Below, piece by piece: positions 45,215-53,285 of a stretch of DNA of 64,000 nt. The notes below the pieces were generated by a model. The model was not told the origin of the DNA. It ran no database searches and saw only the letters and a list, made by a program, of their open reading frames with translations. The stretch comes from G963665185 sp049723905. Lineage in GTDB: Bacteria; Desulfobacterota; Desulfovibrionia; Desulfovibrionales; Desulfovibrionaceae. The translations under genes were made by a program, and so were the position numbers. The stretch spans positions 3,658,001 through 3,722,000 of the forward strand of contig NZ_JBJKFD010000001.1 of the NCBI RefSeq assembly GCF_049723905.1. Reading direction: 5' to 3'. The first letter of the stretch is position 1. Each line of letters begins with the position of its first letter.

Positions 45215-47215
45215 ATGGACCAGGAACATCTGCAAAACATACCACCGTACGGCAAGGCGAAAGCTTTGGTTGTGGCCGACGAGGCCGTGGACCGCGGCCT
45301 CATAACGCCGGTGCTGGCCGAGTATGGATTTGTGCCCTGCGTTTTTTCCGAGGCTGCCCAGGCCCTGGCCGCACTGCGCGAGGATACCTACACGCTGGCG
45401 GTCATCGATGTCGATGCGCAGAACAGCAACGGGTTCGGGCTGGCCCGGGAAATCAAACAACGCTCGCCGCAAACAGGCATCATCTTCATCACCGGGCGGG
45501 GTGTGTTTGAGGATGCGGTGGAAGCCATCCGCATCGGGGCCTACGACTACCTGTCCCGTCCCTTCTCGCGGCATGAAATGGCCATGGCCGTTCGCCGCTA
45601 CCGCGAGCGGTTGCGGCTGGAGGACTTGGCCTTTCAGGCCCAGCTCCAATACGACCATCTGGTGCAGAACATTCCCATCATCATCTTTTCGCTGAACACC
45701 GTCAGCTTTCGCCTGGAGTTCATCAACCGGGCAAGCTACGCCGTGCTGGGCTACCGGCCGGACGAGGCCATTGACGAACCGGGCTGGCTGCTGCGTGTGG
45801 TCCACCCCGAAGACAGGGACATGGTAACCTGCGCGCTTCGGGAAAGCCCGGTCTGCGATGAAGGGTTTTCGTTCCAATGCCGTATGCGGCACAAAAAAGG
45901 CCATACCGTGTACGCCATTATCCGCAGCATGCCGTGCACTCCCGGCCTTGCCTCCCGAGAAGGGGAGCTGGTGGACGGGGTTATTCTGGACGTCACCGAA
46001 CGGGTGATGCTGGAGCAGACCCTGGTGCAGGACGAAAAGCTCAAGACGCTGGGGGCTATTTCCGCGGAAATGGCCCACGAAATCCGCAACCCACTCATGT
46101 CCATAGGCGGGTTCGCCCGCAGGCTGCGCGATCAATCGCACGAATCCATGGAAGCCGACATCATTCTGCGCGAGACGCGGCGGCTGGAGGCGCTGCTCGA
46201 CCGCATCAACGAATACATGCGGCCATTGCGGGTCTTCCGGCAGGCCTGCTTATGCCAGCGGGTGCTGGCGGAATGCGCCAACCTTCTGTACCCGGAAATG
46301 CAGGCCGCGCAGGTAAGGGTGGAGCTGGCCCTGGACGGCGATTTGCCGACCATTTTTGCGGACCCGGACATTTTGGGGCAGGTCTTCCTTCATATTATGA
46401 CCTATGGTGTGGGCGTCATGCCACCGGACACGACAATGGAGATTACTGCCTCGGGCATGCTGGACATGGTCGAGGTCGGCTTCCGCTATCCGCTCAAGGA
46501 AGCGGTGCAGCTGGACCCGGACCGCATCTTTCTGCCGTTTGAAGAAGGGGGATACGCCGGACTGCCGCTCAGCCACCGTCTGGTCAAAAGCATGGGCGGC
46601 ACCCTCACCTGCACACAGGGAAGGCGAAACGCGAATTTCGTCCTGACATTGCCGCGCGAAACCGGGCCTGCGGAAAATGTGATGCGCGAATTGGACGGCA
46701 TGACCCCGGACCTTGTTCCCGGCTCCGGAGCGAGAGGCGACTACAGCTTTGAAGGACGGCTGGAACGGGAATGGCACAGGGCGGTGCGCGACGGTCGGCT
46801 GATGGCGGCGCTTATTATTGATGTGGACCGTTTCGAGGCGTATCTGGGCAAGTACGGGCGGCGGCAGGCCCACGACATGCTGGAATCCGTAACCGGTGCG
46901 CTCGGCTCCATCCTCACGCGGCCCGGCGATTTTTTCGCCAGTTTCGGGAGCCAGCAATATACGGTTATTCTGCCCGATACGGACGAAGCCGGGGCCGTGT
47001 ACATGGCCGAGGACATCCGAAAAGGCATTGCCGAGCTGGATATTCCTCATGCCCGCTCCGATGTGGCTCCACACGTTACGGTCAGCGTGGGTGCTGCCTT
47101 TATGGCGCCCTGCAACGGGGAAAATGCCGTGGAGTTGCTTTCGGAAGCAAGCAAGGCGCTTTTTATTGCCAAGCAGCTGGGGCGGGACCGGGTTTATGCA
47201 GCCGGGCCGTCATAA
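45215..47215 (+). CDS. REC-PAS-HisKA-HATPase-GGDEF fusion with degenerate output domains
   Basis: The 666-residue cytoplasmic protein has, in order, a receiver (D65; the usual Lys is Arg in YLSRPF, residues 113-117), a PAS domain (about 145-265), a HisKA helix pair with H288 in ISAEMAHEIRNPL, a HATPase-like region (360-480) and a GGDEF-fold region (510-662). The N-box Asn is missing (FLHIMTYGVGVMP). The GGDEF signature is FGSQQ at residues 577-581, so neither ATP hydrolysis nor c-di-GMP synthesis looks likely. It may be a scaffold or phosphoacceptor. Confidence 0.82.
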   Translation: MDQEHLQNIPPYGKAKALVVADEAVDRGLITPVLAEYGFVPCVFSEAAQALAALREDTYTLAVIDVDAQNSNGFGLAREIKQRSPQTGIIFITGRGVFEDAVEAIRIGAYDYLSRPFSRHEMAMAVRRYRERLRLEDLAFQAQLQYDHLVQNIPIIIFSLNTVSFRLEFINRASYAVLGYRPDEAIDEPGWLLRVVHPEDRDMVTCALRESPVCDEGFSFQCRMRHKKGHTVYAIIRSMPCTPGLASREGELVDGVILDVTERVMLEQTLVQDEKLKTLGAISAEMAHEIRNPLMSIGGFARRLRDQSHESMEADIILRETRRLEALLDRINEYMRPLRVFRQACLCQRVLAECANLLYPEMQAAQVRVELALDGDLPTIFADPDILGQVFLHIMTYGVGVMPPDTTMEITASGMLDMVEVGFRYPLKEAVQLDPDRIFLPFEEGGYAGLPLSHRLVKSMGGTLTCTQGRRNANFVLTLPRETGPAENVMRELDGMTPDLVPGSGARGDYSFEGRLEREWHRAVRDGRLMAALIIDVDRFEAYLGKYGRRQAHDMLESVTGALGSILTRPGDFFASFGSQQYTVILPDTDEAGAVYMAEDIRKGIAELDIPHARSDVAPHVTVSVGAAFMAPCNGENAVELLSEASKALFIAKQLGRDRVYAAGPS

Positions 47216-47354
47216 TCGGGAAATCTGAGCGCCTTGGTTGAAAATTCTTTTGCAAGGTCAAAAAGCGCGGTATGGAAAACTCTTTCTAAAAAAGAGGTTG
47301 ACGGGATTCGGAAGATGGCTTAGGAATCTCCTTCCCATTTTGTGGAGGAAAAAT

Positions 47355-47666
47355 ATGTTTGCTATTGTCGAGACCGGTGGAAAACAGATTAGAGTAGAAG
47401 AAGGCCTGCGCTTTGACGTGGAGCGTCTTGATGGCGAAGTTGGCAGCGAGCTGACTTTGGACAAGGTGCTTCTCGTGAACGCCGAAGGCGACGTCAAAAT
47501 CGGCCAGCCTTATGTAGATACGGCAAAGGTCACCTGCGAAGTGCTTGATCAGAAGCGCGGTCCCAAGGTGGTGGTGTTCAAGAAACGCCGTCGTCAGGAT
47601 TCCCGTGTGAAGACCGGCCATCGTCAGGAACTTACCACGTTGAAGGTCAAAACCATCAGCGTGTAG
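47355..47666 (+). CDS. rplU: 50S ribosomal protein L21
   Basis: The 103-residue protein has MFAIVETGGKQIRVEEG at the start and KKRRRQDSRVKTGHRQ near the end, both characteristic of L21. TGGAGG lies before the ATG. The frame continues upstream without an L21-like start. rpmA follows 17 bases later. Confidence 0.97.
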   Translation: MFAIVETGGKQIRVEEGLRFDVERLDGEVGSELTLDKVLLVNAEGDVKIGQPYVDTAKVTCEVLDQKRGPKVVVFKKRRRQDSRVKTGHRQELTTLKVKTISV

Positions 47667-47683
47667 CTCAAGGGGGCATCAGT

Positions 47684-47953
47684 ATGGCTCATAAAAAAGC
47701 AGGCGGCAGTTCCAGAAACGGCCGCGACAGCCAAGGACAACGACGCGGTGTAAAACGCTTCGGCGGTCAGAGCGTACTGGCCGGAAATATCCTGGTGCGC
47801 CAATTGGGCACCAAGGTTCACCCCGGTTCCAATGTGGGCCTGGGCAGGGATTTCACTTTGTTCGCTCTGGTTGACGGGGTTGTTCGCTTTGAAAAATACA
47901 AGCGCAACAATCGCATCAAGACCAGGGTACATGTGGATCCTGCTGAAGCGTAG
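47684..47953 (+). CDS. rpmA: 50S ribosomal protein L27
   Basis: The 89-residue protein begins MAHKKAGGSSRNGRDS and contains GQSVLAGNILVRQLGTK, the L27 pattern, with no cleavable N-terminal extension. It lies with rplU in a two-gene unit closed by a terminator. Confidence 0.97.
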   Translation: MAHKKAGGSSRNGRDSQGQRRGVKRFGGQSVLAGNILVRQLGTKVHPGSNVGLGRDFTLFALVDGVVRFEKYKRNNRIKTRVHVDPAEA

Positions 47954-47977
47954 ATATTTCGCTATTCCGACGATTCA

Positions 47978-48008
47978 GGGGTAGAGAGCGTTGCTCTTTA
48001 CCCCTTTT
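47978..48008 (+). terminator. Terminator of rplU-rpmA
   Basis: GGGGTAGAGAGC and GCTCTTTACCCC form a 12-base stem with one mismatch and a GTT loop, followed by TTTT. Confidence 0.85.
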
Positions 48009-48052
48009 CGTGTTTCCCTTCGCCTTTTGGATTCACTATAGGTAGAAAGGAC

Positions 48053-48081
48053 GTCAGATTGGCAGTAGTGTCAAATCTGAC
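48053..48081. repeat. Short inverted repeat upstream of the flavodoxin-fold gene
   Basis: GTCAGATT at the left end faces AATCTGAC at the right end across 13 bases. It lies 140 bases before the start of the reductase gene and could be an operator. Confidence 0.3.
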
Positions 48082-48220
48082 CGGCTGCTCAAAACAGTAC
48101 GAACAACGGTTTCTTGCCGGGAAAAGAGTTCGGGCTTACGCGCGTTCAGAAGACGCGCAGGACTGAGTTTCTTGAAGCGACCATGTTTCCATGCCTTTGC
48201 AAGCAGCCTGGAGAAGCGAA

Positions 48221-48820
48221 ATGCATATTTCCATTATTCTTGCGCATCCCGACCCGAAAAGTCTCAACCATGCCGTAGCTTTTGCCGCCCGCGACACCTG
48301 CCGGGAGCTGGGGCACGACGTTGTGCTGCACGACCTGTACGCCGAGGCGTTTGATCCGCTGCTTCCGGCCGGGGAAATCCCCAGGGACGGAAACGTGGAC
48401 GCCTCCGTCGCCCGTCATTGCGAGGAAGCGGCCCGTGCGGACGGCTTTATTATTGTGCATCCCAATTGGTGGGGCATGCCTCCGGCTGTACTCGTAGGCT
48501 GGGTGGACAGGGTGATTCGACCGGACGTGGCCTACCGTTTTGAGGAAAGCGACGGGGGCGAGGGCGTTCCTGTGGGGCTGCTCAAGGCGCGTACCGCCCT
48601 GGTTCTCAACACCTCGAATACGGCCGAAGAGCGGGAAAACAAAATTTTTGGCGATCCTCTGGAACGAATCTGGAAGGATTGCATCTTCGACCTGTGCGGT
48701 GTGCGGGATTTTCACCGCAGGATGTTCCGTATAGTGTGCACTTCCACGGCAGCAGAGCGTGCTGTCTGGCTGGAAGAGACCCGGCAGGCGGTGGCCGCCT
48801 GTTTTCAGGCTGCTGGCTGA
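48221..48820 (+). CDS. NAD(P)H dehydrogenase (quinone)/flavodoxin-2 family reductase
   Basis: The 199-residue protein begins MHISIILAHPDPKSLNHA, the FMN-phosphate loop of the family. It continues with HPNWWGMPPAVLVGWVDRV, the segment that covers the flavin in MdaB/KefF-type reductases. It should be a soluble FMN or FAD enzyme reducing quinones or similar acceptors. GGAG lies eight bases before the ATG. It is not obviously linked to its neighbours. Confidence 0.87.
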   Translation: MHISIILAHPDPKSLNHAVAFAARDTCRELGHDVVLHDLYAEAFDPLLPAGEIPRDGNVDASVARHCEEAARADGFIIVHPNWWGMPPAVLVGWVDRVIRPDVAYRFEESDGGEGVPVGLLKARTALVLNTSNTAEERENKIFGDPLERIWKDCIFDLCGVRDFHRRMFRIVCTSTAAERAVWLEETRQAVAACFQAAG

Positions 48821-49059
48821 GGCGCGGGGCTCCCGTGGCTTTGGTCTTTTGAAGCGGCCTGCGACCTGAACTTCAATTTCGCGCGGTTGCCGCAGTCACG
48901 TTCCGTGAACGGATTGCGGCAGGCGTGTTTTACAACATGGCTGGCCTTGCCCGCCATGCAACGCCCAAATGGCGTGAGCGGCCTGAAAGAAATTTTTTCG
49001 GGCGCGCTGTTTTCGCAAAGCGTGCAGATGCGTTTTGCGGTCCCATACAGGAGTAGATC
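48805..49059 (-). CDS. Possible small cysteine-rich protein without a standard start
   Basis: A leftward frame shows ICTLCENSAPEKISFRPLTP, then FGRCMAGKASHVVKHACRNP and FTERDCGNRAKLKF, ending at 48805 (positions 48805-49045). The CxxC and spaced cysteines look purposeful. However, the only in-frame NTG codon nearby is a CTG at about 49054, the frame continues antisense into obgE, and it overlaps the end of the reductase gene by 16 bases. It is either a real gene with an unusual start, a decayed gene, or chance. Confidence 0.3.
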   Translation of the reverse strand, partial: DLLLYGTAKRICTLCENSAPEKISFRPLTPFGRCMAGKASHVVKHACRNPFTERDCGNRAKLKFRSQAASKDQSHGSPAPQPAA

Positions 49060-50241
49060 ATGCGTTTTGTCGACGAGGCGAGAATCAAGGTGGCTTCCGG
49101 ACACGGCGGACACGGCTGCATGTCGTTCCGGCGCGAGCGGTATGTGCCCAAGGGCGGCCCCGACGGCGGCGATGGCGGCCGTGGCGGCGATGTTATCTTC
49201 AAGGTGTCGCCCAAGCTGCTGACCCTTTACGATTTTCGTCTCAAGCGGGGCTACCGGGCCGAGAACGGACGCCCCGGAGAGGGCAGCCAGAAATACGGCA
49301 GGGCAGGCAAGGACCTGTTTTTGGAATTGCCTCTGGGCACCCTGGTCTACGAGCTGGATGAGGAAACCGGCGAAAAGACCCTTATTGCCGACCTGAACAG
49401 CTTGGACAAGGAAGTTGCCATTGTCCAGGGCGGCCGCGGCGGCAAGGGCAACCTGCACTTCAAGTCGTCCACCATGCGTGCCCCCCGTTTTTCCCAGCCC
49501 GGAGAGGACGGGGAAGAAAAGGTGCTCATGCTGGAGCTCAAGATAATGGCCGATGTGGGTCTGCTGGGCCTGCCCAATGCGGGCAAGTCCACGTTCATTT
49601 CCGCAGTCAGTGCGGCCAAGCCCAAAATTGCGGCCTATCCCTTTACCACGCTGACGCCGAACCTTGGTGTCATTCAGGACGATTTCGGGCGGCAGATAGT
49701 GATTGCCGACATCCCCGGACTGATCGAAGGCGCGCACGAAGGGCTTGGGTTGGGCCACAAATTTCTCAAGCACGTGGAACGCACCCGTTTTCTGGTGCAC
49801 ATTCTGTCTGCCGAGGACGTGGACCTGGATGACCCGTTTGCCGGGTTCGACATGCTTAATGAAGAGCTAGAAAAGTTCGATCCCGAACTGGGCAACAAGC
49901 AGCAGATTCAGGTGGTGAATAAGCTCGACCTGATGGATGACGCCGAGGTGGAGCGGTTGCGGGAGGTTGCAGAAAAGACCGGACGCAGCGTGCTGTTCAT
50001 GTCCGCCCTGAACAATCTGGGTGTGGATGAAGTGATGGCCGAAATATGGCGCATGGTGCATGGCACGGATGAAAACGCGCCCATGCTTTCCGGCGGTGGT
50101 GCTTCCGATGTCCCGCTCTCGCCCGAAGAAGATCCTGTGAGCGCGGACATTGCGCTCGAGGACATTGCTGCTGGGGATGTCGCAGCCGAGGACATTGCAG
50201 CCGAATCAGAGGCCACTCCCGAGGACGACCGTTTGGAATAG
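49060..50241 (+). CDS. obgE: Obg-family GTPase
   Basis: The 393-residue protein has the glycine-rich Obg fold (residues 1-158, with GGPDGGDGGRGGDVIF). The G domain follows: G1 GLPNAGKST, G2 TTLTPNLG, G3 DIPGLIEGA, G4 NKLD. An acidic C-terminal tail of about 55 residues contains repeated DIA/ED units (EDIAAGDVAAEDIAAES). It acts in ribosome assembly and stress control. Its place near rplU-rpmA is conserved in bacteria. GGAG lies six bases before the ATG. Confidence 0.97.
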   Translation: MRFVDEARIKVASGHGGHGCMSFRRERYVPKGGPDGGDGGRGGDVIFKVSPKLLTLYDFRLKRGYRAENGRPGEGSQKYGRAGKDLFLELPLGTLVYELDEETGEKTLIADLNSLDKEVAIVQGGRGGKGNLHFKSSTMRAPRFSQPGEDGEEKVLMLELKIMADVGLLGLPNAGKSTFISAVSAAKPKIAAYPFTTLTPNLGVIQDDFGRQIVIADIPGLIEGAHEGLGLGHKFLKHVERTRFLVHILSAEDVDLDDPFAGFDMLNEELEKFDPELGNKQQIQVVNKLDLMDDAEVERLREVAEKTGRSVLFMSALNNLGVDEVMAEIWRMVHGTDENAPMLSGGGASDVPLSPEEDPVSADIALEDIAAGDVAAEDIAAESEATPEDDRLE

Positions 50242-50496
50242 CGTCGGTTTTCCGCCCCGTCCCCGCCGGGTTGCACGGTTAGGGATAGGTTTTTTCCCTT
50301 TTGCAGCCGCACTTTGTAGGCAGTTGCACTCCCGGCCAAGAAAATGGCTGGAAATTCACACATATTATGCTAGGTTTCGTAGGAATCTCTGATTCTTCGG
50401 GACCTGGCTTTTTTTTGGGTGGCATTTTTTTATCTGCTTTCCCGCCAGGTTCCTCCGCATTCCGCTAACAGGGGCACAACCCCAAGGGAGTGAACC

Positions 50497-51546
50497 ATGA
50501 TTGACGTTGCATCGATTTTGGGAGACGAAGGCGAATATCTTCTCGAGCATGTCTGCACGGGAATTCCCAAGCAAAATCTCCATCTTCCCGGACCGGATTA
50601 TGTGGACAGAATCTACGTCCAATCCGACCGCAGCCCCAACGTGCTGCGCAACTTGCAGCATATGTTCGATCACGGACGTCTGGGCGGAAGCGGCTACCTT
50701 TCCATTCTGCCTGTGGACCAGGGCGTGGAACATACCGCTGCTTCGTCCTTTACCCCGAATCCTGATTACTTTGATCCGGAAAACATCATCCAGCTGGGGC
50801 TGGAAGGCGGCAGCAGTGCCGTGGCCTCCACCCTGGGCGTGCTTGGCGGAATGAGCCGCAAGTACGCGCACAGAATTCCCTTTGTGCTCAAGATCAACCA
50901 TAACGAGCTGATGACCTATCCCAACAAGTGGGACCAGATTCTGTTCGCCAGCGTCAAGCAGGCCTTCGACATGGGCGCCGTGGCTGTTGGCGCCACGGTC
51001 TATTTCGGCGCGGCCGAGTGCTCCCGTCAGCTGCGCGAGGTGGCAACCGCTTTTCAGTATGCGCACGAGTACGGGCTGGCGACCATCCTGTGGGCCTATC
51101 TGCGCAACCCGGCCTTCAAGAAGGATGGCACCGACTACCACGCGGCCGCCGACCTTACGGGGCAGGCCAACCATCTGGCAGCAACCGTGGAAGCCGACAT
51201 CGTGAAACAGAAGCTTCCCCTGAACAACGGCGGTTTTACGGCCATTGGCTTTGGCAAGACCGACCCGCGCGTATACAGCGAGCTGTGCAGCGACCACCCC
51301 ATAGATCTGTGCCGCTGGCAGGTGGTGAACTGCTACATGGGCCGCGCCGGGCTGATCAACTCCGGCGGCGGATCGGGCGATAACGATCTGCGCGAGGCCG
51401 TGCGCACTGCGGTCATCAACAAGCGGGCAGGCGGCATGGGCCTCATTTTGGGGCGCAAAGCCTTTCAGCGTCCGATGGCCGAAGGCGTGGAGTTGCTGCA
51501 CGCCGTGCAGGACGTCTATCTGGACGGAGGCGTGACCGTGGCGTAA
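50497..51546 (+). CDS. fbaB: Class I fructose-bisphosphate aldolase (DhnA type)
   Basis: The 349-residue protein belongs to the archaeal-type class I aldolases, with ILPVDQGVEHTAASSFTPNP and the GGGSGDNDLREAV phosphate-binding region. The Schiff-base lysine is expected in the central strands (FVLKINHNE is the best nearby candidate). It cleaves or forms fructose-1,6-bisphosphate in gluconeogenesis. GGGAG precedes the ATG. The DUF362 gene follows nine bases later. Confidence 0.9.
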   Translation: MIDVASILGDEGEYLLEHVCTGIPKQNLHLPGPDYVDRIYVQSDRSPNVLRNLQHMFDHGRLGGSGYLSILPVDQGVEHTAASSFTPNPDYFDPENIIQLGLEGGSSAVASTLGVLGGMSRKYAHRIPFVLKINHNELMTYPNKWDQILFASVKQAFDMGAVAVGATVYFGAAECSRQLREVATAFQYAHEYGLATILWAYLRNPAFKKDGTDYHAAADLTGQANHLAATVEADIVKQKLPLNNGGFTAIGFGKTDPRVYSELCSDHPIDLCRWQVVNCYMGRAGLINSGGGSGDNDLREAVRTAVINKRAGGMGLILGRKAFQRPMAEGVELLHAVQDVYLDGGVTVA

Positions 51547-51555
51547 GCTTGGCGC

Positions 51556-52386
51556 ATGATGAAGTCATGTTCCCGACGCGGCAATGTGCAGCCCCCTGGA
51601 CCGGGGCTTGCGGAGGTGGCGGAAATACCCTTTGAAAGTTATGGGCAAAGTGTGGCCCTGGCCATGGACGCGGCAGGCGCTGCCAACGTCCTGGCCGGGC
51701 ACGGGAGTTTTCTGCTCAAGCCCAACCTGGTGAACAGCTCGCCACCTCCCGTAACAACGCCCCCGCAGCTTTGCCGGGCGGTTATCGACTATATCCACGC
51801 ACGGATTCCCCATGCCCGCATCATAATAGCCGAGGGCTGCGGTGATCCGCACATGGAAACAGGCGCTGTCTTCGGCATGCTTGGCTACCGGGAACTGGCC
51901 GAACAAACCGGCGCGGAACTGCTGGACCTGAACCAGGCCCCGGTGGTGGAGCGCAAGACCCCGGACCATGAGGTCTTTCCCACCATGCACCTGCCCGAGG
52001 CGGCTTTCAGCCATTGCCTGATCTCTTTGCCCGTGCTCAAGCGCCACTCGTATGCGGGCATAACCGGGACGCTCAAGAACATGATGGGCTTTGCCCCGCC
52101 CGACCATTATTCCGGGCGCGGAGGCTATTGGAAAAAGTCCGTCTTTCATCTGCAAATGCACGAGTCCCTGCGCGACCTCAACCGGCACATCCTGCCGGAT
52201 TTCACCATAATGGACGCGACCGTGGGCATGGTCGAATACCACCTGGGGGGACGGGTCGAACCGTACGGCCTGCTCCTGGCTTCGGCAGACGCCTACGCCC
52301 TGGACTGCCGCGCCGCCGAACTCTTGCACATCGCACCGGAAACCATAGGGCACCTGCACCGGACCCGCGAATATATGGGGAGCTGA
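51556..52386 (+). CDS. DUF362 family protein
   Basis: The 276-residue protein has the DUF362 pattern: FLLKPNLVNSSPPPVTTPPQ, IAEGCGDPHMETG, ISLPVLKRHSYAGITGTLKN and a DATVGMVEYHLGG segment. There are no ferredoxin-type cysteines, unlike many members. The function of the family is mostly unknown; some act in menaquinone- or cofactor-related steps. It lies between the aldolase and the ZIP transporter with tight spacing, which suggests co-transcription. Confidence 0.82.
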   Translation: MMKSCSRRGNVQPPGPGLAEVAEIPFESYGQSVALAMDAAGAANVLAGHGSFLLKPNLVNSSPPPVTTPPQLCRAVIDYIHARIPHARIIIAEGCGDPHMETGAVFGMLGYRELAEQTGAELLDLNQAPVVERKTPDHEVFPTMHLPEAAFSHCLISLPVLKRHSYAGITGTLKNMMGFAPPDHYSGRGGYWKKSVFHLQMHESLRDLNRHILPDFTIMDATVGMVEYHLGGRVEPYGLLLASADAYALDCRAAELLHIAPETIGHLHRTREYMGS

Positions 52387-52387
52387 A

Positions 52388-53206
52388 GTGGAAACGAGCG
52401 TCATACTCACGGCCTTCGGGCTGACCGTTCTGGCCGGACTTGCCACCGGCGTGGGCAGTGCCCTGGCCTTTTTCGCCAAGGAAACCAACACCAAGTTTCT
52501 GGCGTTGTCCCTGGGGTTTTCCGCCGGGGTCATGATTTACGTCTCGTTCGTGGAAATCCTGGTCAAAGCCCGGACCTATCTGGAAGCATCGCTGGGCCAT
52601 GGTCCCGGTTCCTGGGCCACGGTTCTTTCGTTTTTTGGAGGCATCGGGCTCATTGCCATCATCGACAAGTTCGTGCCTTCGTTCGAGAACCCGCACGAGG
52701 TGCACCGGGTGGAGGAAATGCAATGCAAGCTGGAACCCTGCACCACGGATAGCGGCAAGCTCTACCGCATGGGCATGTTCACGGCCATTGCCATTGGCAT
52801 ACACAACTTTCCCGAAGGTCTGGCTACGTTTACCGCCGCCCTTACCGACCCCTCCCTTGGCATCGCCATTGCCGTAGCCATCGCCATCCATAACGTGCCC
52901 GAAGGCATCGCCGTGTCCGTTCCCATCTACTATGCAACCGGGGACCGGAAAAAAGCCTTCTACTATTCCTTTCTTTCCGGCCTTGCCGAGCCGGTGGGGG
53001 CGCTGGTTGGCTTCGGGCTGCTCATGCCTTTTCTCAACGACACTGTTTTCGGCATTCTGTTTGCCGGAGTGGCCGGCATCATGGTCTTCATTTCCTTAGA
53101 CGAGCTTTTGCCTGCAGCCGAGGAGTACGGGGAGCATCATCTGTGCATCTATGGGCTTATCGGGGGAATGGGGCTCATGGCATTGAGCCTGCTTCTGTTT
53201 ATTTAA
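52388..53206 (+). CDS. zupT: ZIP-family divalent metal transporter (ZupT-like)
   Basis: The 272-residue membrane protein carries the two ZIP metal-site helices, IHNFPEGLATF and IHNVPEGIAVS, and eight hydrophobic segments. ZupT imports zinc and other divalent metals. The GTG start lies one base after the DUF362 stop, with GGGGAG upstream. The 3' side is followed by a short AT-rich region containing a palindrome. Confidence 0.92.
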   Translation: METSVILTAFGLTVLAGLATGVGSALAFFAKETNTKFLALSLGFSAGVMIYVSFVEILVKARTYLEASLGHGPGSWATVLSFFGGIGLIAIIDKFVPSFENPHEVHRVEEMQCKLEPCTTDSGKLYRMGMFTAIAIGIHNFPEGLATFTAALTDPSLGIAIAVAIAIHNVPEGIAVSVPIYYATGDRKKAFYYSFLSGLAEPVGALVGFGLLMPFLNDTVFGILFAGVAGIMVFISLDELLPAAEEYGEHHLCIYGLIGGMGLMALSLLLFI

Positions 53207-53220
53207 GGGAGTTTGTACTT

Positions 53221-53239
53221 ACAAATAATTCTTATTTGT
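53221..53239. promoter_or_regulatory. Candidate operator upstream of the MBL-rhodanese gene
   Basis: ACAAATAA-TTC-TTATTTGT has perfect eight-base arms and lies 47 bases before the GTG start. It fits a repressor site for a small dimeric regulator, though none is encoded nearby. Confidence 0.5.
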
Positions 53240-53285
53240 GGCATGGTGACCTGACAACGGAAATTGAAACGCTGGAGGTGTACCC

